A stretch of DNA of 35,288 nucleotides from CAYVMD01 sp964452465 (GTDB taxonomy: Bacteria; Armatimonadota; JACIXR01): contig CAYVMD010000020.1 in assembly GCA_964452465.1 (NCBI GenBank), positions 1-35,288 on the forward strand. Reading direction: 5' to 3'. The notes beneath the pieces were generated by a model, which was not told where the DNA came from, made no database searches, and saw nothing but the letters and a program-made list of their open reading frames with translations. Positions 1 to 7,843 of the stretch are shown here, in pieces (positions within the stretch are counted from its first letter, which is position 1; each line of letters opens with the position of its first letter). The translations under genes were made by a program, and so were the position numbers.

Positions 1-438
1 GCCTCCATAGAGGAAGAAACTGACATCAGCCCCCAAACAGGAGGCGAGGGCGAGGATCTCTTCTCTTTTCACATCGAATAAGCGAGCAAGAGCAAGGAGG
101 GTTGCCCCTGCATCGGCACTCCCTCCCCCTAAACCTCTCCCGATGGGGATCCTCTTCTCCAAATGCACTACAACCCCTTCCTTTATCCCGAACCTTTCCC
201 TGAAGAGGTGAACTGCCCTCCAGACTAAATTCCCCTTCCCCGAGGGCACATCCTTGCTATCACAAATGACCTCTATTCCCTCCCCTCCTATCCTAACCTT
301 TAGCCTGTCGCAAAGGTCTATGCTTTGAAAGACGGTCTCTATCAGGTGGTAATCACCGCTTTTCCCCACTACCCCCAAATATAAATTCAACTTTCCTCCT
401 ACGCAAAGTTCTACTTCTTCGCCCAAAGGTAAAGGCAT
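1..438 (-). CDS. ispE: 4-diphosphocytidyl-2-C-methyl-D-erythritol kinase, C-terminus cut by window edge
   Basis: IspE phosphorylates CDP-methylerythritol in the cytosolic MEP pathway to isoprenoids. The 146 visible codons begin with ATG at 438, about seven bases after a GGAGG, and the first residues run MPLPLGEEVELCVGGKLNLY. The substrate-binding start (KLNLYLGVVGKSGDYH) and the GHMP kinase ATP loop (PIGRGLGGGSADAG, around residues 95-108) are both present. A TTG at 390 also opens this frame, but it would remove the conserved N-terminal strand. The gene overlaps the end of rsmA by 28 bases, so the two are almost certainly translated from one mRNA. The order G5/3D protein, rsmA, ispE matches the yabE-ksgA-ispE neighbourhood of Firmicutes. 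The last half of the kinase lies outside the window. Confidence 0.93.
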   Translation of the reverse strand, partial: MPLPLGEEVELCVGGKLNLYLGVVGKSGDYHLIETVFQSIDLCDRLKVRIGGEGIEVICDSKDVPSGKGNLVWRAVHLFRERFGIKEGVVVHLEKRIPIGRGLGGGSADAGATLLALARLFDVKREEILALASCLGADVSFFLYGG

Positions 439-1202
439 CTCAATTCCTCCCAATCCAACTCCTCCGCCCTCCTCTCCAAGGGAAAGGGAGGGTTAGAAAT
501 GGGGTAGCCCAAGATCCGAAGGATATTCTTCAGAGTCTTTCTTCTATGTTGGAAGAGCTTCCTTATGAAATCGAAGAAATCCTCCTCGTCCTCCACCTCC
601 ACGGGAGGGGAAGAACGAGGGAAAAGGCGCACCACCCTTGCATCCACTTCGGGTGGAGGATGGAAGGCACCTCTGGGGATGCCGAACAGAACCTCTACTT
701 GGAAATGATAATTGACAAACAAGGACAAGGGAGTGATATTGTGGGATGGAGGAGGCCCCATCTTTTCCGCCACCTCCCTCTGCACCGTGAGGACCGCAAG
801 GGAGATATGAGGCTTCCAAGAGCAGAGCTTATCCAGAATGGGGGCGGTTATGGAGAAGGGGATGTTGGAGACGACCTTGAAGGGGATCTGGATATGTTCA
901 GTTATATCCTCCAGGTTCATCTTTAGGAAATCGGTCCATAGGATGACGACATTATGGCAATTCCGCAGGTTCTTAGTGAGGAAGGGCTTGAACCTTCTAT
1001 CTATCTCCACCGCAAGAACCTTTCTCGCTTTCCTCGCTAAGAATGCGGTTAGATTTCCTATCCCCGCCCCTATCTCCAGGACATCCTCGTCCTTCTCTAT
1101 TTTAGCGGAAGCTGATATACGGGAGAGGTAATAGGAATTTAGGAGGAAGTTTTGTCCCTTCTTCTTAAAGAGGGGAAGCCCTATAGGCTTTCCGCTTCTC
1201 AC
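411..1202 (-). CDS. rsmA: 16S rRNA adenine-N6 dimethyltransferase
   Basis: RsmA (KsgA) dimethylates two adjacent adenines in helix 45 of 16S rRNA during late small-subunit assembly, using S-adenosylmethionine. The 263-residue protein has the usual length. Visible motifs are GQNFL (16-20), the SAM-binding EIGAGIGNLT (43-52), the acidic residue after the second strand (AVEID), and the catalytic NIPF (113-116) in place of the commoner NLPY. A PPPEVDARV segment near residue 180 is also typical. The start is GTG at 1202, inside a four-base GTGA overlap with the stop of the upstream G5/3D gene, which implies translational coupling. Its own stop lies within the start of ispE. Confidence 0.96.
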   Translation of the reverse strand: MRSGKPIGLPLFKKKGQNFLLNSYYLSRISASAKIEKDEDVLEIGAGIGNLTAFLARKARKVLAVEIDRRFKPFLTKNLRNCHNVVILWTDFLKMNLEDITEHIQIPFKVVSNIPFSITAPILDKLCSWKPHISLAVLTVQREVAEKMGPPPSHNITPLSLFVNYHFQVEVLFGIPRGAFHPPPEVDARVVRLFPRSSPPVEVEDEEDFFDFIRKLFQHRRKTLKNILRILGYPISNPPFPLERRAEELDWEELRCLYLWAKK

Positions 1203-1768
1203 TCCAAGATGAAGACCTTCACCAATCTCCTTCCCCAGCGCCTTACTTCTGCCCGGGATTTCATGAATAGATCTATTCTATTACCTTTTATCGCCCCCCC
1301 GACATCTTCCGCGAAGGCTAAACCATAGCCCTCCACATAGAGCAAGGTGCCCAATTTTATCACCTTGGGATCGACCGCGACTATGCCATATTCCGTTCTC
1401 TTTCCCGTGGCGGTCCACCTATTCACTCCCTTATCACCAACGCAATAGGCGGTTGCCAGCATCTGCCTAACCTCCCTCACCCTGCTCACTCCCCCTCTCG
1501 CCGAGGGACCCTTGCCTCCTCCCATGAGGATGACGCGTGGAAGGGGAGGATGGAGGACTCTCTCGCCCACCTTTTTCTTCTCCTCTTTCCCTCCGTGTTT
1601 TATTATCTCATACCTCACCTGTTTCAAGCCCGGCTTCCCCTCCTTCAAAACCACCCTTACACCTTCCCTCAACTTCTTCTCCACTTTTATCTGCACGGGA
1701 GGAGGGATTTCCTCTATGAGTGTCAACCTCTCCACCTCTTGCCCTATCCCTGCTATCACCACCCCCAA
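1199..1768 (-). CDS. G5 domain and 3D domain protein (YabE/resuscitation-factor type)
   Basis: The first half (about residues 10-95) is a G5 domain, an extracellular module linked to peptidoglycan or N-acetylglucosamine binding. The second half (about 103-189) is a 3D domain, a double-psi beta-barrel related to lytic transglycosylase MltA. It has the three aspartates of the family in VAVDP, AEDVGG and NRIDLF, and it opens with MLATAYC. The family acts on cell-wall peptidoglycan and is often encoded just upstream of ksgA, as here. The TTG at 1768 is the first ordinary start but has no ribosome binding site and begins inside a hydrophobic stretch. The open frame continues upstream to an ATT at 1810, nine bases after GGAGG, which would add LRLKGWYFVGILL and complete a signal anchor. 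The N-terminus is therefore uncertain. Confidence 0.85.
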   Translation of the reverse strand: MGVVIAGIGQEVERLTLIEEIPPPVQIKVEKKLREGVRVVLKEGKPGLKQVRYEIIKHGGKEEKKKVGERVLHPPLPRVILMGGGKGPSARGGVSRVREVRQMLATAYCVGDKGVNRWTATGKRTEYGIVAVDPKVIKLGTLLYVEGYGLAFAEDVGGAIKGNRIDLFMKSRAEVRRWGRRLVKVFILE

Positions 1769-1901
1769 AAGGAGAATGCCTACAAAATACCACCCTTTTA
1801 GTCGTAGAATAACGCTTCACCTCCAAAATAGATTTAGCACACTTGCCTGCTTTTTATAGGATAACGGGGATTTTCCATTTGTCAAGTCAATTTAACTCTA
1901 A

Positions 1902-1939
1902 AAAGGAGGGGTAAGGGCATTAGCCCTTACCCCTCCTTT
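1902..1939 (-). terminator. Rho-independent terminator of prepilin 1
   Basis: A 17-bp perfect stem (1902-1918 with 1923-1939) around a four-base loop lies 16 bases after the stop of prepilin 1. Read on the minus strand, the 3' arm runs into a T tract (CCTTTTTAGAG). It should end the prepilin message before the G5/3D-rsmA-ispE cluster. Confidence 0.88.
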
Positions 1940-1954
1940 CGAATTGCTCATCGC

Positions 1955-2722
1955 CTATCTTCGTCCGTTGCCCCACCAACCGCAACCCGCCGCCCAGACT
2001 CGCGTATCCCAGTTGGTCACGCACTGCTGGGATGCGAACCACTTCACATGTCCATCGGCGAAGACCACATTGCCTCCACCACTGTGGCGTGCGTTCTCAT
2101 CCTTTCGGCGGTCGGGATTGCAACCAGCTGCGCAAACATTGGCATAGCCTATACGCCAACCGCTGTTCATCAACCCAGAGCAATCGGCAAGAACGGGGGC
2201 AATCGCTGGTTCGGGTATGTTCGCCAGTTTGGACCTGTCCAAGGCAGAGCAGTTAGCATATTGCCTGTTCTCGGGGTAGGAATTTTGGATGTTCTCGGAG
2301 TAGCCATAGGACAACTTGAAGTTGGGAGGTGCCCATCCAGCAGCTATCATGTCGTTAACCGCATGATGGGGGATGCTCCCATTCTGGCAGTTACCTGCCT
2401 GACCGTTTCCGCTTGGGCATGCCCATACCTGCCAGTTCTTCACATAGGGCTGGAGCCGGATGTAGTACTGGAGGTTGTTTACGGGGTCCCTGCGGTTGCA
2501 CCAAGTGGTAGCAACGGGTAGCGACTCATCCCAATCCTGCGCATACATCATCAACGCCGTCCCTATCTGCTTCAAATTGCTCAGGCACGCTGCCTTCCTA
2601 GCGTTTTCCCTTGCTCGGCTGAATACTGGGAAGAGTATCGCAGCGAGGATAGCTATGATGGCTATCACAACGAGCAACTCTATCAAGGTAAAGCCTTTCT
2701 TCCATCGGGTCATTCTCTTCAC
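1955..2722 (-). CDS. Secreted prepilin-like protein with H-x9-DG motif (copy 1)
   Basis: A 255-residue protein of the type IV pilin/type II secretion pseudopilin superfamily (DUF1559-like). The class III leader ends KKG before FTLIELL, where a prepilin peptidase would cut and methylate the Phe. One long hydrophobic N-terminal helix follows, then an SRARENARKA segment and a globular part with many cysteines, for example in CPSGNG and AAGC, which suggests disulfides outside the cell. Near the C-terminus RHSGGGNVVFADGH fits H-x9-DG. The start is ATG at 2722, behind a strong AAGGAGGTGA site. It stands alone with its own promoter and terminator, and no pilus assembly genes are nearby. Its role as a pilus, secretion or surface-lattice subunit is not known. 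Confidence 0.9.
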   Translation of the reverse strand: MKRMTRWKKGFTLIELLVVIAIIAILAAILFPVFSRARENARKAACLSNLKQIGTALMMYAQDWDESLPVATTWCNRRDPVNNLQYYIRLQPYVKNWQVWACPSGNGQAGNCQNGSIPHHAVNDMIAAGWAPPNFKLSYGYSENIQNSYPENRQYANCSALDRSKLANIPEPAIAPVLADCSGLMNSGWRIGYANVCAAGCNPDRRKDENARHSGGGNVVFADGHVKWFASQQCVTNWDTRVWAAGCGWWGNGRR

Positions 2723-2749
2723 CTCCTTTCCGTTAAAAATTTAAAACTT

Positions 2750-2778
2750 AGTTTACCACACAGCCATTATCCCGTCAA
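2750..2778 (-). promoter_or_regulatory. Sigma70-type promoter of prepilin 1
   Basis: On the minus strand TTGACG (2773-2778) and TAAACT (2750-2755) are separated by exactly 17 bases. Transcription would start near 2743, giving a leader of about 20 bases that contains the AAGGAGGTGA site. Confidence 0.75.
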
Positions 2779-2958
2779 GAAAATTTTTTCATCCCAAATC
2801 GATTTTCCGCCCTCCTATTCTATCCAACTTCCTGCGCCATAAACCTTTTCAGGCGGACATTACCATAAGGATAACATATGTGCCTCCTTCTAAATCTTAC
2901 ATCAATTAGGCTCATCCTTTGTAAAGCAAAGGGGGCTTCTTCTTATCACGCAGGAAAT

Positions 2959-5595
2959 TTATTCTATTAAACTCCTCGCCTTGTCCTGCATCCTCCTCCC
3001 AAAATATCCCAACAGGAACTCCCTTTCGTCCAGCAATAGCCGTATAAGACGCACCAATTCCTCCTTCCCACCCATCCTGAAGGGCGAGAAGGCAAGGCAA
3101 TTCCCCTTCTTCAGAGCGGAAAGCAGATTATAGCATCCCTCCTCCTTGCTGAAGAACACCGTCCTTTGGGGCTGAGAGAAGATGCCGGTGGAAGTGGAGG
3201 AAACCCCTACCAACGGTTGCTTTGCAACGCCTTCCCTCATTTCCCAGGCGTCGAAGGATACATCCCCAAAATTTCCTCCCTTCCCCAAGATACAAAGTCC
3301 TCCCCCCTTATGAATGGCGGAGACGACATCCTTCGCCTCCCCGCTTACATCTATCCTATCCATGCTCGCCAAAGCGATCACCTCCCCCCAAGGAAAGCGA
3401 AGCGTTTCCCCCGGGATCAGGCTCAACTTCCAGCTCCTCTCCCCCACGAGCCAAAGCGCCTCCTTAGCTCCCTCCCTCGTTCCCACATCCGTTATGGCGA
3501 GGAAATCGCAGAAGGACCCCATTGCGGAAAGGCACAACTCTTCTGGGGAGCACTTCCCTTCCGAGGCGTTGGTGAAGGATTGTAAATCTCCAACGAACAT
3601 CTTCCTTTCCCCCAAATTCTCCACCATCTGCCAAAGCACATCCCCCGCCAACCTCGTTCCCTCCCCTTCGCCCACAACAAGGAGCACCCTCTTCCCCCAA
3701 ATCCTCCGCGGCAAAAGATATGCCTTGCGGGGAGGCTCGGGGAGCTTATATGCCCCCAGCAATTGCTTCATCGCCAAAGGACCAACTATCACTACCTCCT
3801 TATACCGATTAACCTCCTCCATCCTCACTACCTTCCCTCCCAATTTCCCCGCCAATAGGTTAGCGGTCCTCATCCCTATTTCATCGTCCTTCCCCGCATA
3901 GAAGCAGGCATTGGGAAAATCGAAGGAAAGGATCTCCCCTATATCCTCCACCAAGATATCCGGCTCCAAGGAAGAGGGGAGCATATCCTGGGGCGGTGTT
4001 TTCTTGCCGAGGAGGCAATCCAAAAGTTGAAGGGCGATGCCCTTGTCCAAAGCCTCCACTATCCACAACTTATCCCCTTGCAGGGAAAACATCCTCACCC
4101 CTCCAGTGGGGGAGACAACAGCCATCCCCTGCCACCCCTCCCCCGCTACCTTCTCTTGAACTCCTCCCCAACTGGATAGGAGTTTCGCCATTTGGGAAGA
4201 GAGGATATCCCCATTGGGATGCTGGAGAAAGGAGAGGCTGACGATGGGAAGGGAGGCATAGAAAAGGGTCAACCTCTCCTCTCGCCCCTCTCCTTCCCAC
4301 TTATTGCGTTCCCAAAGGTAGGAATAAAGGGGAGAGGTGGCTAATTGGAGGAGGGGGAAACGCGCGTAATCGATGCCCTTCTCATCCCTCCTTATCAGGG
4401 CGGAGGAGCTCCTCATCACCTCTACATCCTCCTCCGCCTCCCAAAGGTAGATCCTCGCCAGGATGGCCGAATCTTGCTCCCTGCTCTTCGCCTCCTCTCC
4501 CTTTTTCCTGATCTCCTCTATAAGCGAGTTCGCCCTCTTCTCCCAGGCTTTCCCTTGAAGATAGAGGACGGAGGAACGCCAATCGCTCCTTTTGCCCGCC
4601 TCTCCCAATGCCCCTTCCATCCTCTTCATCTCCTCCTGAAGGGAGAAGGCAAGCCCCTCCGCGTCGTATTTCCTCAATTCCAGGGAAGATCTGTGAACTT
4701 CGCCCCCTTCTTCCTCCAAATCCGCCTCAACCGAATAAACGCCCTTCCCCTTTCCCCGGGCGTCCCAATGGACGAAGAGAGGATGAATGCCCTTTGCACG
4801 CTCCAAATCCTCGTCCTTTTGGAGGAGGACCTCCTCCCCTTTCTTAAGGGAGAAATGTAACTTGCCCCTCACTTCCCGCCCACAAACAAGCCAGAGGGGG
4901 ATATCGACCTCCTCCTCTCCTATATAGAGGGGAGAGGGGGCGAAGAAAAGGAATACCTCTCCCGGGGAGGGTTGGGAGGCAAGCGTCACCTCTCCCAACG
5001 AGTTAGCTTCCCTTCCCAGTCCCATTCCCTCCTTCCATCCCTCTGCCCAGGAGAGGTAGCCTCGGTAACCTCCCAGGTCGGCATCGTTGACCACCGCATT
5101 AAAGGGAAGGGAAGTTCCCTCCTGAGGGGTTATGCCCAGGGAAGACCAGGGGATGGCAACCTCGATTTGATAGCCATTATCGAGGGATTTAACCGCAAAG
5201 GGGAAAAGTTCCTCGCTTTCTACTCCGTTCTTGTAAACGAACAACTTCTTTTGGCTTAAGGAATAGGTTATCTCCAGGGGAGGGATATAGAATTGGATGC
5301 TCTCCCACCAAGCCTCTCCCTCTTGGGTAGGGATATCATCGTGCACCTCGCTGGCTATGTAGAGGGAATTGACATCCCAGGCAAGGTATACTTTCGCACC
5401 GATGTCCCAAGGACCCCGCCAAAGGTAGTGAGGAATGCTCCCCCTCTCGAGGAAGATGAAGCCCTTGTCGGAGAACTCGCTTAAATCCCCATCTATAACT
5501 GGGGGCTTCTCCACCAACCAGGCGCTATAGCGAGGTTGGGGGAAGGCAATTCCCCCCATCAGGGCGAAAAGAAACAAAAATCTTGTCAATTTCAC
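2959..5595 (-). CDS. Secreted CBM9-like protein with degenerate C-terminal PHP domain
   Basis: An 878-residue protein with a signal peptide (MKLTRFLFLFALMGGIAF) and a GTG start at 5595 preceded by GGAGG. Residues about 25-210 resemble family 9 carbohydrate-binding/DOMON-like sandwiches: PPVIDGDLSEF, KVYLAWDVNSLYIASEV, and ESIQFYIPP. The middle contains a beta-rich segment and then a charged helical stretch (about 315-410). Residues about 550-665 look Rossmann-like (KEVVIVGPLAM, GKRVLLVVGEGEG), but I cannot name the family. Residues about 668-785 follow the PHP phosphoesterase pattern: GDLQSFTNASEG, SPEEL, DFLAITDV, IPGE, and a GGLCIL strand. Every PHP metal-ligand histidine is replaced, so metal-dependent phosphoesterase activity is unlikely. 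It appears to be monocistronic. A surface glycan-binding role is inference. Confidence 0.8.
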   Translation of the reverse strand: MKLTRFLFLFALMGGIAFPQPRYSAWLVEKPPVIDGDLSEFSDKGFIFLERGSIPHYLWRGPWDIGAKVYLAWDVNSLYIASEVHDDIPTQEGEAWWESIQFYIPPLEITYSLSQKKLFVYKNGVESEELFPFAVKSLDNGYQIEVAIPWSSLGITPQEGTSLPFNAVVNDADLGGYRGYLSWAEGWKEGMGLGREANSLGEVTLASQPSPGEVFLFFAPSPLYIGEEEVDIPLWLVCGREVRGKLHFSLKKGEEVLLQKDEDLERAKGIHPLFVHWDARGKGKGVYSVEADLEEEGGEVHRSSLELRKYDAEGLAFSLQEEMKRMEGALGEAGKRSDWRSSVLYLQGKAWEKRANSLIEEIRKKGEEAKSREQDSAILARIYLWEAEEDVEVMRSSSALIRRDEKGIDYARFPLLQLATSPLYSYLWERNKWEGEGREERLTLFYASLPIVSLSFLQHPNGDILSSQMAKLLSSWGGVQEKVAGEGWQGMAVVSPTGGVRMFSLQGDKLWIVEALDKGIALQLLDCLLGKKTPPQDMLPSSLEPDILVEDIGEILSFDFPNACFYAGKDDEIGMRTANLLAGKLGGKVVRMEEVNRYKEVVIVGPLAMKQLLGAYKLPEPPRKAYLLPRRIWGKRVLLVVGEGEGTRLAGDVLWQMVENLGERKMFVGDLQSFTNASEGKCSPEELCLSAMGSFCDFLAITDVGTREGAKEALWLVGERSWKLSLIPGETLRFPWGEVIALASMDRIDVSGEAKDVVSAIHKGGGLCILGKGGNFGDVSFDAWEMREGVAKQPLVGVSSTSTGIFSQPQRTVFFSKEEGCYNLLSALKKGNCLAFSPFRMGGKEELVRLIRLLLDEREFLLGYFGRRMQDKARSLIE

Positions 5596-5625
5596 TCACA
5601 ACACCTCCCTCCCTCCATTTTATCC

Positions 5626-5655
5626 TTGACATAGGGGTAGTCAATCATCTATTTT
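5626..5655 (+). promoter_or_regulatory. Possible promoter of the portal gene
   Basis: TTGACA (5626-5631) and TATTTT (5650-5655) are 18 bases apart and would start transcription near 5662, about 16 bases before the ATG at 5678. A six-base-pair inverted repeat (GCTCTA 5660-5665, TAGAGC 5671-5676) occupies the place where a ribosome binding site should be. Confidence 0.5.
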
Positions 5656-5677
5656 CGACGCTCTATCTTTTAGAGCA

Positions 5678-6838
5678 ATGCGCCCAAAATCCCTCCCTTT
5701 TCAGGTCTTCAGCCTCTCTTTCCCCAATCCCTTCTTACCCCAACCCCCTTCCCTGGAGCAATTGGACCTCTCCATCTATTGGGCTATGCGGACAACCGAT
5801 CCCACCGTCAGGGCGGGAATAGAATTCCTCCGCCTCTCCGTCCTATCCCGCCTCGTCGGCTACCGCAACCCCCAGGAGCCCCAGATCGAGGAATTCGTCC
5901 GACAAACCCTGGAGGAAATGGAGGGGAAGCTCCACGATGTGGTTTATGAATTGCTGTCCGCCCTCTGGGCGGGCTTCGCCCTTGCGGAGATAGTCTCCCA
6001 GCCCCAACAGGAAAGGATGGGGATTAAGAAGGTAAAGGTCCTCAATCCCGTCTCCATTTATCCTTCCGGCATAGAAATTGACGAAAAAGGGCGGATAGGG
6101 CGCATTGTGCAGAAGGTGGGGTTGGAAGAGATAGAATTACCGCTCGAGCGCACCATCCTCTGGTCCTTCGGAGGGGAATTTCAGAACCCCTGGGGCTCTT
6201 CCCTCCTTCGTCCCGCCTATCAGCATTGGTTGATCAAGCAGGCCCTCATTCGCCTCTGGAACACCCATCTGGAAAGGCAAGCAACTCCCCTCGGCATAGT
6301 GAACATCCCCCAAGCGGAAATGCCAGCTTACTGCCCCATCCATGGGAAGCAGGAGCGAGCGATGGAGGTCATGAGGCATATAATGGAGGACCTCCGCAAT
6401 CGTTCCTCCCTCATTCTCTCGGGGGGAGCGGAGGTATCCTTTGAGAAGATGCCCGCCCAGGGGGAGCTCTTCGAGAGCGCCATCCGCTACCACGATGTCC
6501 AAATCCTCCGTGCGCTCCTCATCCCCTCCCTTCTCGTCTCCGAGGCAGAGTATGGCACAAGGGCACAGGCGGTGGTCCACCAAACCGCCTTCCAGATGAT
6601 GATAGAGGGGATAATCAGGGAGTTGAAGGCGGTCTTGGAGGAACAATTATTCCGCCGACTGGTGGAGCTAAACTTCGGGGAAGCCCGCTCTTGGGGCAAG
6701 GTGGTCTTCAAGAGTTTCGCGGATACCGATTACGCCACCTGGGCGGATGTGCTTTCCAAATTAACTAAAGCAGGCTGGCTATCGCCCAAGAAGGAAGAAG
6801 AGATGAATAAGGTGAGGGAGATCATCGGTTGGCGATAA
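5678..6838 (+). CDS. Orphan phage portal protein, Mu gp29-like (DUF935)
   Basis: Portal proteins form the ring at a capsid vertex through which DNA is packaged. This 386-residue protein follows the Mu gp29/DUF935 pattern: DPTVRAGIEFLRLSVL (recurrent in these portals), a segment on coupling to a second helix (ELLSALWAGFALAEIV), PWGSSLLRPAYQHWLIK in the wing or stem region, and a C-terminal helical part ending in KKEEEMNKVREIIGWR. There is no terminase, capsid, tail or integrase gene around it, so it is a remnant or a co-opted gene. The start is weakly supported because there is no Shine-Dalgarno site before the ATG. A later start is possible. By eye, arginine is often CGC, unlike the AGG-rich mcsB next door, which could mean transfer. 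Its last 17 bases overlap mcsB tail to tail. Confidence 0.78.
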   Translation: MRPKSLPFQVFSLSFPNPFLPQPPSLEQLDLSIYWAMRTTDPTVRAGIEFLRLSVLSRLVGYRNPQEPQIEEFVRQTLEEMEGKLHDVVYELLSALWAGFALAEIVSQPQQERMGIKKVKVLNPVSIYPSGIEIDEKGRIGRIVQKVGLEEIELPLERTILWSFGGEFQNPWGSSLLRPAYQHWLIKQALIRLWNTHLERQATPLGIVNIPQAEMPAYCPIHGKQERAMEVMRHIMEDLRNRSSLILSGGAEVSFEKMPAQGELFESAIRYHDVQILRALLIPSLLVSEAEYGTRAQAVVHQTAFQMMIEGIIRELKAVLEEQLFRRLVELNFGEARSWGKVVFKSFADTDYATWADVLSKLTKAGWLSPKKEEEMNKVREIIGWR

Positions 6839-7841
6839 CCTCCTTCACCATCCTTGCCCTCACCCTATCCCTCTCCGCCATCTTCAATTTCCTTCCCTCT
6901 CTATATTGGAGAAGGGTGGGACGGATGAGGAAGAGGAGCTTGTCCAAAACCCCTAATGGGATATCCAAGACCCCCATCGCTGAGCCGAGCCTTATCAATC
7001 CTATTAGTTGGGTAGCGGTATAAGTGGAGAGGGATTCAGCGGACAAGAGACGAGCATAGGCAAGCGATATCTTCTCCACTATATCGCTTTTGGAGAACAG
7101 GATCTCCCTTTCTTCCAACTCCCTTTCCTTTAACCTTCGCAAAGCTTTCCCCATGCTTTCCTGAATTTCCTCCTTCTTCATGTGACCACTCTCGTTGGAG
7201 ATCTGAAAGAAAAACCCCACCGCCTCGCTTCCTTCTCCTAATAAGCCCCTTATTTCCAAATGGGAGGGCAATTCTCCCCCTATTCCTTCCCTCCCCCTCC
7301 TCAGGGCAAGGGCAGGGAGGTGGAGGATTGCAGAGAGCCTCAATCCGCTTCCAAAATTTAAGGGGGAAGCGGTGAGATATCCCTCCTGGACAAGGGCGAA
7401 AGGACAGTGTTCCCCCCATTTTGCCTCCAGGGCGTACGCCCTCCTAAAGCATTGCTCCAAATCCTTGCCCAATACCGCTATCCTCAAGTGGTCCTCCTCG
7501 TTCACCATAACGCTCAGTGCCCCATCGGGGGAAGCAAAGAATGCCCTTCCAAAGGTTGGAGCCCTGGCGAATTCCCTGCTCATGATCTGCATCTCGGCGA
7601 AGGCGTTCTTCTCCAGGGGGGAAAGAAAAGAGAGGGGAAAATGGAAGAGAAAGGGAAAATCGCCCTTCTCCCGAGCCTCGCTGACCAACGCCCTCACCCT
7701 GTCCAATTCCTCCTCCGTCGCCAGATGGGGGAAAGGAAAGCCCCGGAGATTCCTCGCTAAGCGAGCGCGGGCGGAGAGGCAAACGGAGTCCGCCTTTCCC
7801 TCCAACCAGAGAGGTTTAACCCCCCTTACCTCCACCAACAC
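6822..7841 (-). CDS. mcsB: Protein arginine kinase, ATP:guanido phosphotransferase family
   Basis: McsB phosphorylates arginines on proteins, marking them for ClpCP degradation in Gram-positive bacteria. The 339-residue protein has the usual length. The phosphagen-kinase features are clear: an N-terminal SARARLARN (23-31) for nucleotide phosphates, NEEDHLR (114-120), and GYLTASPLNFGSGLR (154-168). In that last motif most relatives have a cysteine (TSCPTN), while here residue 159 is serine. Phosphagen kinases can still work after this change, but usually more weakly. The GTG start at 7841 lies two bases after the ilvE stop, so it is the last gene of a three-gene operon. The usual partners ctsR, mcsA and clpC are not in the window. 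A start at GTG 7835, behind AAAGG, is also possible. Confidence 0.93.
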   Translation of the reverse strand: MLVEVRGVKPLWLEGKADSVCLSARARLARNLRGFPFPHLATEEELDRVRALVSEAREKGDFPFLFHFPLSFLSPLEKNAFAEMQIMSREFARAPTFGRAFFASPDGALSVMVNEEDHLRIAVLGKDLEQCFRRAYALEAKWGEHCPFALVQEGYLTASPLNFGSGLRLSAILHLPALALRRGREGIGGELPSHLEIRGLLGEGSEAVGFFFQISNESGHMKKEEIQESMGKALRRLKERELEEREILFSKSDIVEKISLAYARLLSAESLSTYTATQLIGLIRLGSAMGVLDIPLGVLDKLLFLIRPTLLQYREGRKLKMAERDRVRARMVKEVIANR

Positions 7842-7843
7842 CT

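Noticed and set aside
1861..1900. TTGACTTGACA upstream of the G5/3D gene as a promoter
   Set aside because: The -35-like box is good, but no -10 box lies at a suitable distance; I left it out.
2911..2940. Small stem (CCTTTG with CAAAGG) downstream of the CBM9-like gene
   Set aside because: Only six base pairs and no T tract after it; too weak to call a terminator.
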